Assembly: GCF_034661175.1 (NCBI RefSeq)
Contig: NZ_CP141058.1
Location: 682,001-746,000, forward strand
Origin: Nocardioides renjunii
GTDB lineage: Bacteria > Actinomycetota > Actinomycetes > Propionibacteriales > Nocardioidaceae
Length of the DNA: 64,000 nucleotides
Direction: 5' to 3'
The position numbers were made by a program, and so were the translations under genes. Positions 1 through 7,719 of the stretch are shown here, one piece after another. Within the stretch, counting starts at the first letter, position 1, and each line of letters begins with the position of its first letter. Under the pieces are notes generated by a model. The model saw only the letters and a program-made list of their open reading frames with translations, was not told where the DNA came from and did not search any database.

Positions 1-20
1 TGTGGAACCGTGGTTCCACA
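1..20. promoter_or_regulatory. Palindromic operator candidate upstream of the MttB-family gene
   Basis: The first 20 bases form a near-perfect palindrome with 9-bp arms TGTGGAACC and GGTTCCACA around a 2-bp centre. It ends 45 bp before the GTG start at 66, where a repressor or activator site would be expected. It differs from the GTTGCG-N5-CGCAAC boxes of the betaine genes further on, so a different regulator is likely. The window begins inside it, so its full extent is unknown. Confidence 0.5.
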
Positions 21-65
21 TCATGAGGCTAGAAGCCCGCATGAGCCGAGGTCAAGGAGGAGCCC

Positions 66-1505
66 GTGTTCCGCAACACGATGCCGCGCTACGAGGTGCT
101 GTCCGAGGACGCGATGGCGACCCTCGACAAGGGGTGGCGACGACTGATGACCGAGATCGGCGTCGAGTTCATGGACGAGCGCGCCCTCGAGCTGTTCCGC
201 CAGGCGGGCCAGCGCGTCGAGGACAACACCGTCTTCCTCGACCCCGACTTCGTCCTGGAGCAGGTCGCCAAGGCGCCGCGCGAGTTCGACGTGCAGGCGC
301 GCAACCCCGAGAACTCCATCCACATCGGTGGCGACTCGATGGCGTTCGGCGCGGTCTACGGCCCGCCGTTCGTGCGGCAGGGCGACGTACGCCGTGACGC
401 GACGATGGAGGACTTCCGCAGCTTCACCAAGCTGGCGCAGTCGTTCGCGGTGCTCGACTCGGCCGGCGGGGTGATCTGCGAGCCCAACGACACCCCGCTC
501 GACAGCCGCCACCTCGACATGACCTACGCGCTCCAGACGCTGACCGACAAGGTCTACATGGGCAACGTCGTGTCCGGGGTCAACGCCGCGGACACGCTCG
601 CGATGACCTCGATCCTCTTCGGCTCGCGCGAGGCGATCGAGGAGACCCCCGCGACGATCTCGCTGATCAACTGCAACTCGCCGCTGCGCTGGGACGACCG
701 GATGCTGGAGGCGCAGTTCGAGTACTCCCACGCCGGCCAGCCGGTGGTGCTCACGCCGTTCATCCTCATGGGCGCGATGTCGCCGGTGACGATCCCCGCG
801 GCCCTGGTGCAGCAGATCGTCGAGGCGCTCTCCGGCATCGCGCTGTCGCAGCTGATCCGTCCGGGCACGCCCGTCATCTTCGGGTCCTTCCTGTCCAACA
901 TCGACATGCAGTCGGGGTCGCCGACGTTCGGCACGCCGGAGTCCGGCCTCGGGCTGCTGTGCACGGGCCAGATCGCCCGGCACTTCGGGCTGCCGTTCCG
1001 CACCGGCGGCGGGCTGACGTCCTCGCAGGTGGCGGACGCCCAGGCGGGCTACGAGGCGCTGATGACCCTGATGCCGACCTTCCTGGCCGGCGCCAACTGG
1101 GTGATGCACTCGGCCGGCTGGCTCGAGGGCGGCCTGGTCGCCGGCTACGAGAAGTTCATCGTCGACATCGAGCTGCTGCAGATGCTGCGCCACGAGTTCA
1201 CGCCGCTGGAGATCGACGAGGCGTCGATGGCCTTCGACGCCCACCAGGAGGTCGGCCACGGCGGGCACTTCCTCGGCGCCATGCACACGATGGAGCGCTT
1301 CCGCACCTGCTTCTACCGCCCGCTGCTGTCGTCGTCGGAGAACTACGAGCGGTGGATGCGCAACGGCGGCCACGACGCCAACGACCGCGCGACCGCGCGC
1401 TACCAGAAGACGCTGGCCGACTACGAGCAGCCGGCGCTCGACGACGCCGTGCGCGAGGAGCTCGAGGACTACGTCATCCGGCGGCGGGCCGAGCTGGGGG
1501 ACTGA
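66..1505 (+). CDS. Trimethylamine methyltransferase (MttB) family protein
   Basis: A 479-residue protein of the MttB/COG5598 superfamily. These enzymes transfer a methyl group from a methylamine or quaternary amine to a corrinoid protein. Family features are the N-terminal helix-rich part (about 1-110), a TIM-barrel-like core and conserved Gly-rich stretches such as GQPVVLTPFILMGAMSPVT and FRTGGG. The reading frame has no internal amber codon, so this is the non-pyrrolysine branch, which includes glycine betaine methyltransferases (MtgB type). The start is GTG at 66, with AAGGAGG at 54-60. No corrinoid protein gene is visible in the window. Given the betaine catabolic block at 21-38 kb, a quaternary amine substrate is a reasonable inference, but the substrate is unproven. 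The 3' end overlaps the convergent rhodopsin gene by 32 bp. Confidence 0.85.
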   Translation: MFRNTMPRYEVLSEDAMATLDKGWRRLMTEIGVEFMDERALELFRQAGQRVEDNTVFLDPDFVLEQVAKAPREFDVQARNPENSIHIGGDSMAFGAVYGPPFVRQGDVRRDATMEDFRSFTKLAQSFAVLDSAGGVICEPNDTPLDSRHLDMTYALQTLTDKVYMGNVVSGVNAADTLAMTSILFGSREAIEETPATISLINCNSPLRWDDRMLEAQFEYSHAGQPVVLTPFILMGAMSPVTIPAALVQQIVEALSGIALSQLIRPGTPVIFGSFLSNIDMQSGSPTFGTPESGLGLLCTGQIARHFGLPFRTGGGLTSSQVADAQAGYEALMTLMPTFLAGANWVMHSAGWLEGGLVAGYEKFIVDIELLQMLRHEFTPLEIDEASMAFDAHQEVGHGGHFLGAMHTMERFRTCFYRPLLSSSENYERWMRNGGHDANDRATARYQKTLADYEQPALDDAVREELEDYVIRRRAELGD

Positions 1506-2361
1506 CGCCGTCGCTGTGGTGGACGCTGTTCACCCAGACCGACTCGGGATGGGTCTCGTCGCCGGCGGCCACGTCGGCGGCGGTCCGGAGCTTGGCGACC
1601 TTGTGGATCAGCATGCCGAAGCCGACCTTCGCGATGACGTCGGCGGCTGAGAACGCCACGTGGATGGTCGTGGTCCACCATCCGCCGTCGAAGAAGATCG
1701 GGATCAGGTAGACGACCGGGTAGACGAAGAAGACGGACAGCAGCACCGTCGCGGCCTGGCCGAGGCCGCGTCCCACATCCGCCGGCAGGCTCCTGACCGA
1801 GCTCACCACCGCGGGGACGAGCACCACGTAGATCACCACGAAGCAGGCCATGCTGACGCCCCACCACAGCCACAGCCAGAAGGTGTCCTCACCCTCCTTG
1901 AACACCTGGTCCCCGAGGTATCCGGTGACGATCATCGCGAACGCCGCAGCCATCACCACCGCCCGTGTGCGGGCGAGCCTGCGGCCGACGAGTGTGCACA
2001 CGGCGAGGAGCTCGGCCATCAGCAGCGGCACGGTGACGGCCCAGTCCATGTAGCGCGAGGTGATGGTCGACAGCGCCTCCGAGTTCGGTACGTAGCTGCC
2101 GCCCGAGTAGTCGTAGCCACTGTGGACCTGCAGGAACACCATGAGGTACGACAGGCTCGCGACGCCCGCGATGCACAGGCTCGCCAGCACAGCCGGCCGG
2201 TAGCGCGAGCTCACCTCCCCCAGGCTGGTCCAGCTGTAGAGGAGCTGGGCGACGAGGGCGAAGCCCGCCACCACGATGCCGAAGACGATCAGGTCGTGCT
2301 GGGCCGAGCTCAGCACGACCCTCTCGGGAGCCGTGACATCGGCGGACGCGGCGAGGAGCAT
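1474..2361 (-). CDS. Type I microbial rhodopsin, DTE-motif proton pump type
   Basis: A 295-residue seven-helix retinal protein. Helix C contains SRYMDWAVTVPLLMAEL: D106 (proton acceptor), T110 and E117 (proton donor) form the DTE triad of proteorhodopsin- and actinorhodopsin-like outward proton pumps. Helix G contains AADVIAKVGFG, with D241 as second counterion and K245 as the Schiff-base lysine. Leu114 sits at the known spectral-tuning position, where Leu predicts green absorption. Start ATG at 2361 with AGAGGA upstream. The C-terminal tail (about 260-295) is hydrophilic. No carotenoid or blh (retinal-forming) gene is in the window, so retinal must come from genes elsewhere or from outside. 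Light-driven proton pumping is inferred from the motif only. Confidence 0.93.
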   Translation of the reverse strand: MLLAASADVTAPERVVLSSAQHDLIVFGIVVAGFALVAQLLYSWTSLGEVSSRYRPAVLASLCIAGVASLSYLMVFLQVHSGYDYSGGSYVPNSEALSTITSRYMDWAVTVPLLMAELLAVCTLVGRRLARTRAVVMAAAFAMIVTGYLGDQVFKEGEDTFWLWLWWGVSMACFVVIYVVLVPAVVSSVRSLPADVGRGLGQAATVLLSVFFVYPVVYLIPIFFDGGWWTTTIHVAFSAADVIAKVGFGMLIHKVAKLRTAADVAAGDETHPESVWVNSVHHSDGVSPPARPAAG

Positions 2362-2391
2362 TCAGCGATCCTCTCGACGGTTCGGCCGCTC

Positions 2392-2409
2392 GCACGTGTG
2401 CGCACGTGC
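2392..2409. promoter_or_regulatory. Palindrome GCACGTG-N4-CACGTGC upstream of the rhodopsin gene
   Basis: Two perfect 7-bp arms separated by TGCG lie 31 bp upstream of the rhodopsin ATG. The position fits an operator overlapping the rhodopsin promoter. A MarR-type remnant lies directly upstream, and MarR proteins bind palindromes of about this length, but no link is shown. Confidence 0.4.
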
Positions 2410-2461
2410 TGGCCCGGCCGGTACCCCGGCGGGGGTCGAGCATGTGGCGAGGCCCGGCGGG

Positions 2462-2878
2462 TCACTCCGATGTCTCGCTGGGGGGGAGGAGCCCGCGTTC
2501 GAGCATCCGGTCGGCGGACGTGATGGCGTCCTGGACGAACCTGGCCGTCAGGCGGGTGTACTCCTCGACCTCGCCCGGCGACCAGCCCTGGAGGACCTCG
2601 GCGATCATCCGGTCGCCCAGGGCGTACACGCCACGGGCTGCGTTCTCCCCGTCCTGGGTGAGCGTGACCAGGGTGGCCCGGCGATCGGACGGGTCGGCCG
2701 ATCGTCGCACGAGTCCGTCAGCCTCGAGCCGTCGCACGATCTTGCTGATGTAGGACGCCCCGATGTCGAGCACCTCGGCCAGGGCGGTCGGGCGCATCGG
2801 GCCCCACGCGAGGAGGTGCCGGAGCGCCTGGTGGGAGGGCTGGTCGAGCGACTCCCCTGCGCGACTCCGTGCAGCGCG
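2462..2878 (-). pseudogene. MarR-family regulator, 5'-truncated
   Basis: The frame encodes the core of a MarR winged-helix repressor: DNA-recognition region ALAEVLDIGASYISKIVRRLEADGLV, wing RRSADPSDRRATLVTLTQDGE, then the C-terminal dimerisation helix. Family members are about 140-160 residues. Here family-like sequence (SLDQPSHQALRHLLAWG) continues upstream of the first Met (2797) without any start codon and runs into a TAG at 2881-2879. The first 30-40 residues (helix 1) are therefore missing. Translation from 2797 would give 111 residues lacking the dimer-forming N-terminus. The break coincides with the start of the alkC fragment on the other strand, so both seem to have lost their 5' ends in one deletion. 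A functional short form cannot be excluded. Confidence 0.6.
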
Positions 2879-3277
2879 CTAGCGCTCCGGCTCGTGGGTT
2901 TCACGGGGACGGACCTGGAGGTGGGCCGGCCCGTGCTGTCCGCACGATCAGTGGCATGGAACGGCTCGCTCTCGTTCAGCGCGACGATCACCAACGACGG
3001 TCCGTCGGAGGCGCGGGTGGCGATCGACTACTCGATCGGGTTCCGGCGGGCCAACGGCGCCATCCATCCCAGGACGTTCAAGCTGGCCTCGCGTCGGATC
3101 GCGCCCGGGGAGTCAGTCGTCGTGGACAAGACGCACTCCTTCCGCCCGATCAGCACCCGGAACCACTATCCGGGCGAGCACGTCGTGACAGTGCAGGCCA
3201 ACGGGGTGGTGTCAGGCGAGTCGCGCTTCGTCCTCAGTCCGGACGGAACTGGCTCGACGCCGCGAAGTTCACGCTGA
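2879..3277 (+). pseudogene. C-terminal remnant of an AlkC-type DNA alkylation repair protein
   Basis: The frame encodes about 132 residues matching the C-terminal Ig-like domain of AlkC/AlkD-type HEAT-repeat alkylpurine glycosylases. Landmarks are VAIDYSIGFRRANG, PRTFKLASRRIAPGESV and the near-terminal SFRPISTRNHYPGEH followed by VQANG. The HEAT-repeat catalytic part (about 230 residues) is absent. The similarity begins at about 2879, exactly where the truncated marR frame ends on the other strand. A longer open frame continues upstream but shows no AlkC similarity. The remnant overlaps the 3' end of the convergent alkB gene by 44 bp, suggesting an ancestral alkylation-repair locus. Confidence 0.6.
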
Positions 3278-3857
3278 TACGGGGGCCTGATGGCCCGACC
3301 TCCTTGGGCACCGAGTGACGCCAGTCGACCTGGCAACGGCCACCCATCACGATGAGGTCACCGGCCAGTGGCCGGAACGTCCTGCTCGGGCCGCCCGTCG
3401 TCGGCCGCACCAGGAAACGCCGCGGGGTGCCGAGACTCAGCACCGGGACGACGCACTCGCGCCGGCGCGCCGAGGCACCGTCGCCGTGCCATCCGGTGCT
3501 GTCGCGATGGGTGCGGTAGAGGTTGATCCACAGGCGGTCGTAGGTGACGCCATAGTGCGCGGTCAGCGTGCGCGCCATGTCGCGCAGCATCTCGTGGGCG
3601 TCGCCGAGGTCGCGGTGCTCGGCGGTCAGGCGGGGCTCCTCGACCCTCGTGCCGTACATCCGGCGCCACCGCTGCTGCCAATCGGCACCCGCGAGCAGGT
3701 CCCTGAACAGCTCGTCGGCACCGAGCAGCCAACCTGGAACGTGCTCCACCCAGGAGTGCGCGTCGAGCTGCACCCGGTGCGCCGTGCCGAACGTCTCGTC
3801 CACCCCGGAGACATGACGGTCGCTGCTGCCGAAGAGTGGAAGCGCGCCTTCGTCCAT
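3234..3857 (-). CDS. alkB: AlkB-family 2-oxoglutarate/Fe(II)-dependent dioxygenase
   Basis: From ATG 3857 the protein has 207 residues, typical for AlkB. These enzymes oxidatively demethylate alkylated bases such as 1-methyladenine. The catalytic elements are visible: INLYRTHRDSTGWHGDG carries the HxD iron motif (H124, D126), WRHSVP gives the second His (H181), and PRISVNF supplies the 2-oxoglutarate-binding Arg (R193). The nucleotide-recognition lid is the N-terminal part. An upstream in-frame Met at 3905 would add 16 residues with no family similarity, so 3857 is preferred. Its neighbour is a remnant of a second alkylation-repair gene (alkC). Confidence 0.9.
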   Translation of the reverse strand: MDEGALPLFGSSDRHVSGVDETFGTAHRVQLDAHSWVEHVPGWLLGADELFRDLLAGADWQQRWRRMYGTRVEEPRLTAEHRDLGDAHEMLRDMARTLTAHYGVTYDRLWINLYRTHRDSTGWHGDGASARRRECVVPVLSLGTPRRFLVRPTTGGPSRTFRPLAGDLIVMGGRCQVDWRHSVPKEVGPSGPRISVNFAASSQFRPD

Positions 3858-4012
3858 GGTCGCAGTCCTACCAGCCGCCACCGACAACTGGGCACCATGC
3901 TCCACGGTGTCGCGGTGTGGACCCGGGCTACGGGCTAGGGCCCGCGATCACGGCGCCGTCAACCGGCGGCCACAGGCGACTGATCGAAACAGCAGCGACT
4001 AACGTCACTTTC

Positions 4013-5506
4013 ATGCAGCAGTCGCGGCGCGCACTCGCCCTCGTGGTCCTGAGCTGGTTCGTCGCGCCCCTGGCCCTCACCGGAGGTGCGGCGTCGGCGG
4101 AGTCGACGGGCACCCCGGCGGAGGCGCGCACGGTCCGCGTCGGGACCGAGGGGACGTACCCGCCCTTCACGTTCCACGATCCCGGAACCGACGAGCTCAC
4201 CGGCTTCGACATCGAGGTCATCCGCGCCGTGGCCGACGAGGCCGGGTGGGACCTGGAGTTCGTCGAGGCGCCCTTCGACTCGATCTTCCCGGCGCTGGAC
4301 GCCGGCCGGGTCGACGTGATCGCCAACCAGATCACGATCAACCCCGAGCGCGAGGCGCGGTACCTCTTCTCGACGCCCTACACCTACTCCCGCGGCGTGA
4401 TCGTCACCGCCGCCGGCAATGACGACGTGAGGACGCTCGACGACATCGACGGCCTGGTGGCCGCGGAGTCCGAGACGAGCAACTGGGCGCAGGTTGCCCG
4501 CGACGCCGGCGCCGAGATCCGCGCGGTCGACCAGTTCGCCCAGGCGGCTGAGCTGCTCGTGCAGGGGCGCGTCGATGTCGTCGTCAACGACAACATCGCT
4601 GTCCTCGACTACCTCGCCTCCACGGGGTCGGACGAGATCGAGATCGTCGGCGACGCCGGCGAGGACGTCGGTCAGCAGGCGCTCACCTTTCGCCAGGACA
4701 GTCCCGAGCTGCAGCAGGAGGCCGACGACGCGCTCGCCAGGCTCGCCGACGACGGCACGCTCGCAGACATCTCGGAGGACTACTTCGGCGCCGACGTGAC
4801 TGTCGAGGACGCCGCCGAGGTCACCGACGTGAGGGGCTCCGACACCCGCTCGACCGCCGAGGTCGTGCGGGGCGCAGCGTGGCCCATGCTCAAGGGACTG
4901 CTGGTCTACACGCTCCCGCTCACTGCCGCCAGCTTCGCGATCGGCCTGGTGCTGGCGCTGGTCACGGCACTGGCCAGGATGTCGTCCAACCGGCTCGTCC
5001 AGCTGCCCGCCCGCGTCTACATCTCCGCGATCCGCGGCACCCCGCTCCTGGTCCAGCTCTTCATCGTGTTCTACGGCCTCGGCCAGATCGGGCTGACGAT
5101 CCCGCCTGTGCCCGCCGCCATCATCGCGCTCAGCCTCAACGTCGGCGGCTATGCCGCTGAGATCATCCGCGGCTCGATCCTGTCCGTCCCACGCGGGCAG
5201 TACGAGGCAGCCACCACGATCGGCATGCGCTACCCGCAGCTGATGCGTCGGATCGTGCTGCCGCAGGCCGCGCGGATCGCGGTGCCGCCGCTGTCCAACA
5301 CCCTGCTCTCGCTGATCAAGGACACCTCGCTGGCCTCGGTCATCCTCGTGCCCGAGCTGCTGAGACAGGCGATCAACGCCGCGTCGCCGAGTGCGGACTT
5401 CATGCCGCTCTACCTCTTCGCGGCGCTCTACTACTGGATTGTCTGCTTCATCGTGGCGCAGGCGCAGGAGCCGCTGGAGCGGCGACTCGGGAGGTACGCA
5501 GCGTGA
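4013..5506 (+). CDS. Polar amino acid ABC transporter, fused substrate-binding protein and permease
   Basis: A 497-residue fusion. A signal peptide (1-30, ending ASAES) is followed by a family 3 solute-binding domain (about 40-265; VGTEGTYPPFTFHD, GFDIEVIRAVA, LDAGRVDVIANQITINPER). A HisM/GlnP-type permease domain follows (about 285-490), with the EAA loop near YEAATTIGMRYPQLMRRIVLPQA. The binding domain would sit outside, tethered to the membrane channel. Start ATG 4013. A TAACGT hexamer 7 nt upstream could be a -10 box of a leaderless transcript. The 4-bp overlap with the ATPase gene indicates coupled translation. The substrate is an L-amino acid (cystine, glutamine or similar) and cannot be decided from sequence. 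Confidence 0.92.
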   Translation: MQQSRRALALVVLSWFVAPLALTGGAASAESTGTPAEARTVRVGTEGTYPPFTFHDPGTDELTGFDIEVIRAVADEAGWDLEFVEAPFDSIFPALDAGRVDVIANQITINPEREARYLFSTPYTYSRGVIVTAAGNDDVRTLDDIDGLVAAESETSNWAQVARDAGAEIRAVDQFAQAAELLVQGRVDVVVNDNIAVLDYLASTGSDEIEIVGDAGEDVGQQALTFRQDSPELQQEADDALARLADDGTLADISEDYFGADVTVEDAAEVTDVRGSDTRSTAEVVRGAAWPMLKGLLVYTLPLTAASFAIGLVLALVTALARMSSNRLVQLPARVYISAIRGTPLLVQLFIVFYGLGQIGLTIPPVPAAIIALSLNVGGYAAEIIRGSILSVPRGQYEAATTIGMRYPQLMRRIVLPQAARIAVPPLSNTLLSLIKDTSLASVILVPELLRQAINAASPSADFMPLYLFAALYYWIVCFIVAQAQEPLERRLGRYAA

Positions 5507-6273
5507 GCACCACGCCACTGATCGAAGCCCACGGGCTGCGCAAGGCCTTCGGCGACAACGTCGTGCTCAGGGGCGTCGACCTCAGCGCCGACGACGGGAC
5601 CGCCACCGCCCTCATCGGTCCTTCGGGCTCAGGCAAGACGACGATCCTCCGCTCCCTCAACGTCCTCGAGGTGCCGGACAGCGGGACCGTACGCATCGCT
5701 GACGCGACCGTCGACTTCGGCGACACCTCTGTCGACCGATCCACCCGGCGCGCCGAGGTGAACGCGCTGCGCTCGCACAGCGGCATGGTCTTCCAGTCGC
5801 ACCACCTCTTCCCGCACAAGACCGTCCTGCAGAACCTGCTCGAGGGGCCGGTCCAGGTACAGGGCCGCGAGGTCGAGGAAGCCACCGCCGACGCCCGCCG
5901 GCTGCTCGAGCAGGTCGGCCTCGACGGCCGCGAGGACCAGTACCCCTCGCAGCTCTCCGGAGGCCAGCAACAGCGCGTCGGCATCGCCCGCGCGCTCGCC
6001 CTCAACCCGAAGGTCGTGCTGCTCGACGAGCCCACCTCCGCGCTCGACCCCGAGCTGGTCGGCGAGGTGCTGGCTGTCATCCGCGACCTGGCGACCTCGG
6101 GCTGGACCCTCATGATCGTCACCCATGAGATCCGCTTCGCCCGCGACGTCGCCGACCAGGTGCTGTTCCTCGACGGCGGCGTCATCGCCGAGCAGGGCGG
6201 CGCCGAAGTGCTCCACGACCCGCAGCAGGAGCGCACGAAGCAATTCCTGCGGCGGGTGCTCGAGCCGGGCTGA
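5503..6273 (+). CDS. Polar amino acid ABC transporter ATP-binding protein
   Basis: A 256-residue ABC ATPase of the HisP/GlnQ family, energising uptake by the fused binding-protein/permease encoded just upstream. Walker A is GPSGSGKTT, the signature is LSGGQQQRVG, Walker B is VVLLDEPTSALDP, and the H-loop His is in IVTHEIRFA. Start GTG 5503 overlaps the preceding stop (GTGA). The two genes form a complete importer; as usual, the ATPase works as a homodimer. Confidence 0.94.
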   Translation: MSTTPLIEAHGLRKAFGDNVVLRGVDLSADDGTATALIGPSGSGKTTILRSLNVLEVPDSGTVRIADATVDFGDTSVDRSTRRAEVNALRSHSGMVFQSHHLFPHKTVLQNLLEGPVQVQGREVEEATADARRLLEQVGLDGREDQYPSQLSGGQQQRVGIARALALNPKVVLLDEPTSALDPELVGEVLAVIRDLATSGWTLMIVTHEIRFARDVADQVLFLDGGVIAEQGGAEVLHDPQQERTKQFLRRVLEPG

Positions 6274-6583
6274 ACAACCCGTCCCGCAGGTGCCGCAATG
6301 CGGTTGACCTCCCGACATGTCCGGAGAGCTCGTCCTGGTGCTGACGCCACTCGTGTTGGTCGTGCTGATCCTCCGGACTCTGTTGGCACTCCGTTCTTGC
6401 GTAGAGAGGCGGATCGAACCCGCAGGGGGACCGGACTATCCCGCCGCCGCATCGCGGCGGTAGGACGCCTCAACCGAGTGTCGCGCCGCTTCGTTCAGGA
6501 GCGTGCGCTGGCCGACGCGCGTGAGCAAGGCCCGGCCGGCCGTGCCGGCAAAGTCGCCCCGACTGGGCGGTTTCCTTGATCCA
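6274..6583. other. Intergenic stretch at the left edge of the accessory region, no gene seen
   Basis: No convincing coding frame. It contains a GC-rich hairpin at 6444-6460 (CCGCCGC, 3-nt loop, GCGGCGG) with no T-run, and a tRNA T-arm look-alike at about 6417-6431 that does not fold as a tRNA. Base composition changes after this stretch, so it may contain the left boundary of the island. Confidence 0.4.
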
Positions 6584-6976
6584 ATGGGGCTCGTGACAGG
6601 TGAAACCTCTACGCAGTCCGACGGGCTGATTCGCCTCAACCTGCGTCCCCCGACCATGGGCAGCGGCCGTCACGCGCCGTGGGTACAGGTGGACGGAGTC
6701 CAAGTTCCCGTCAGGGTCGGAGACAACTTGCTTAAGGTCTCCGCCGGCCCGCACTTGGTGCAGGTTGCGCCGCGGTGGGACCCCGCCCGCGTCCGTGAGC
6801 TCGACGTCCACGTCAGCCCGGGAGCTGTCGTCCCGGTGTTCTACGCGGACCCGCCATCGCGGTTCTTCGGCGGCAGTCTGGGCACGAGGCACCGACAGGA
6901 CTGGGCACTTCGATGCCTGCAAACATGGGGCGTGCTGATCGTCCTCACCATGCTGGTCGGGTACCTCCGCGGCTGA
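6584..6976 (+). CDS. Conserved actinobacterial small membrane protein, unknown function
   Basis: From ATG 6584 the protein has 130 residues. The first 100 form a beta-rich domain (VDGVQVPVRVGDNLLKVSAG, then HLVQVAP, VSPGAVVPVFYADPP), followed by one C-terminal membrane helix (about 110-128, TWGVLIVLTMLVGYL). Actinobacteria encode many such proteins with a (N/D)GxxVPVxxGxN motif, a VPVFYxxP motif and terminal helices. Their role is not established. The longer open frame from 6503 adds low-complexity residues without a ribosome-binding site. Confidence 0.6.
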   Translation: MGLVTGETSTQSDGLIRLNLRPPTMGSGRHAPWVQVDGVQVPVRVGDNLLKVSAGPHLVQVAPRWDPARVRELDVHVSPGAVVPVFYADPPSRFFGGSLGTRHRQDWALRCLQTWGVLIVLTMLVGYLRG

Positions 6977-7090
6977 CGCCGCTAGAAACAGCTCGGTGCC
7001 AGATCCGTGCACTCAACGCGGCAGATGCGGGCGAGCGCAGCCGCCCTCAATGCGGCCATGTGCGGATGTTGCGTCTGGCACGATTCGCGG

Positions 7091-7361
7091 GTGAGCCGTG
7101 CGTACTGCGAGGAAGTTGCTGGGCAGTTGCGCGGGCTCCTCGTCCGACTTGGCGACCGTCTCCTGGGCAAGGACGTGACGCTCGTCGGCGAGTTCATCGA
7201 CGCAAACGAACTCGGCCTGGCGTGAACAGGTGGCGGACGGGCTCAGCGAGGACGATCAGCCGCTGTCTACTGACGAGCGTGCCGACACGCTGGCCCTTGT
7301 CGTGCGAATGGAGATGGACGACCGGGTGCCTAGGGCGCTCGCCTTTCGTCCGGCCCGATAG
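7091..7361 (+). pseudogene. MafI-family immunity protein gene, frameshifted
   Basis: The frame from GTG 7091 encodes RGLLVRLGDRLLGKDVTLV then GEFIDANELGLA and stops at TGA 7223-7225. The next frame, open from 7221 to the TAG at 7359-7361, continues without a gap as REQVADGLSEDDQPLSTDER, followed by LALVVRMEMDDRVPRAL. Joined, these give a 90-residue protein matching the actinobacterial MafI-type immunity family (LGDRL, FIDAGEYGLALE, LSEDE, MDDRVPRAL). One missing nucleotide near 7220 explains the break. These proteins normally protect against a polymorphic toxin, but no matching toxin gene is next to it, so it looks like an orphan remnant. Confidence 0.6.
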
Positions 7362-7719
7362 GCAGTCACGCGCTCATCGGCAGTGGTCGTTCGCACCGGG
7401 GCCGACAGGCGGCAAATGACACACATCGTCGAAGGCATGGATGGTGCCTGTCTCGGTTGCTCGTGGCGTCATAGGAGGGGCAGCGGGACACGCGCCTTAA
7501 GGGCCGACACTCTCCGGGTCCATGCGCGTCGTCGCCGCCTATCTGTGACCTCGGCCTGTGTGGTCGGCCGCGTCTGGTCCAGAATCACGTGGTGCTCGGC
7601 GTGACGGATCCTTTTGCCGTCCGTGTGGACCTCGCTGAGGTGGGCAGTCGCTAGCTGCGTTGAAATCGATGCCGACCCCTCCCTGCCCACCCCAGCTTGA
7701 CCTGTCGCCCGGCGCAGAG
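7362..7719. other. Stretch without a recognisable gene, 3' of the cytolysin gene
   Basis: Both strands have only short open frames without family features or ribosome-binding sites. It separates the MafI-like remnant from the end of the convergent cytolysin gene. No strong hairpin terminator was seen. Confidence 0.4.

Noticed and set aside
6395..6480. tRNA-like sequence on the minus strand (GGGTTCGATCC with a neighbouring hairpin), possible island attachment site
   Set aside because: The T-stem does not pair in the standard register, no acceptor 5' strand matches the 3' part, and the hairpin has a 3-nt loop. It is not a tRNA.
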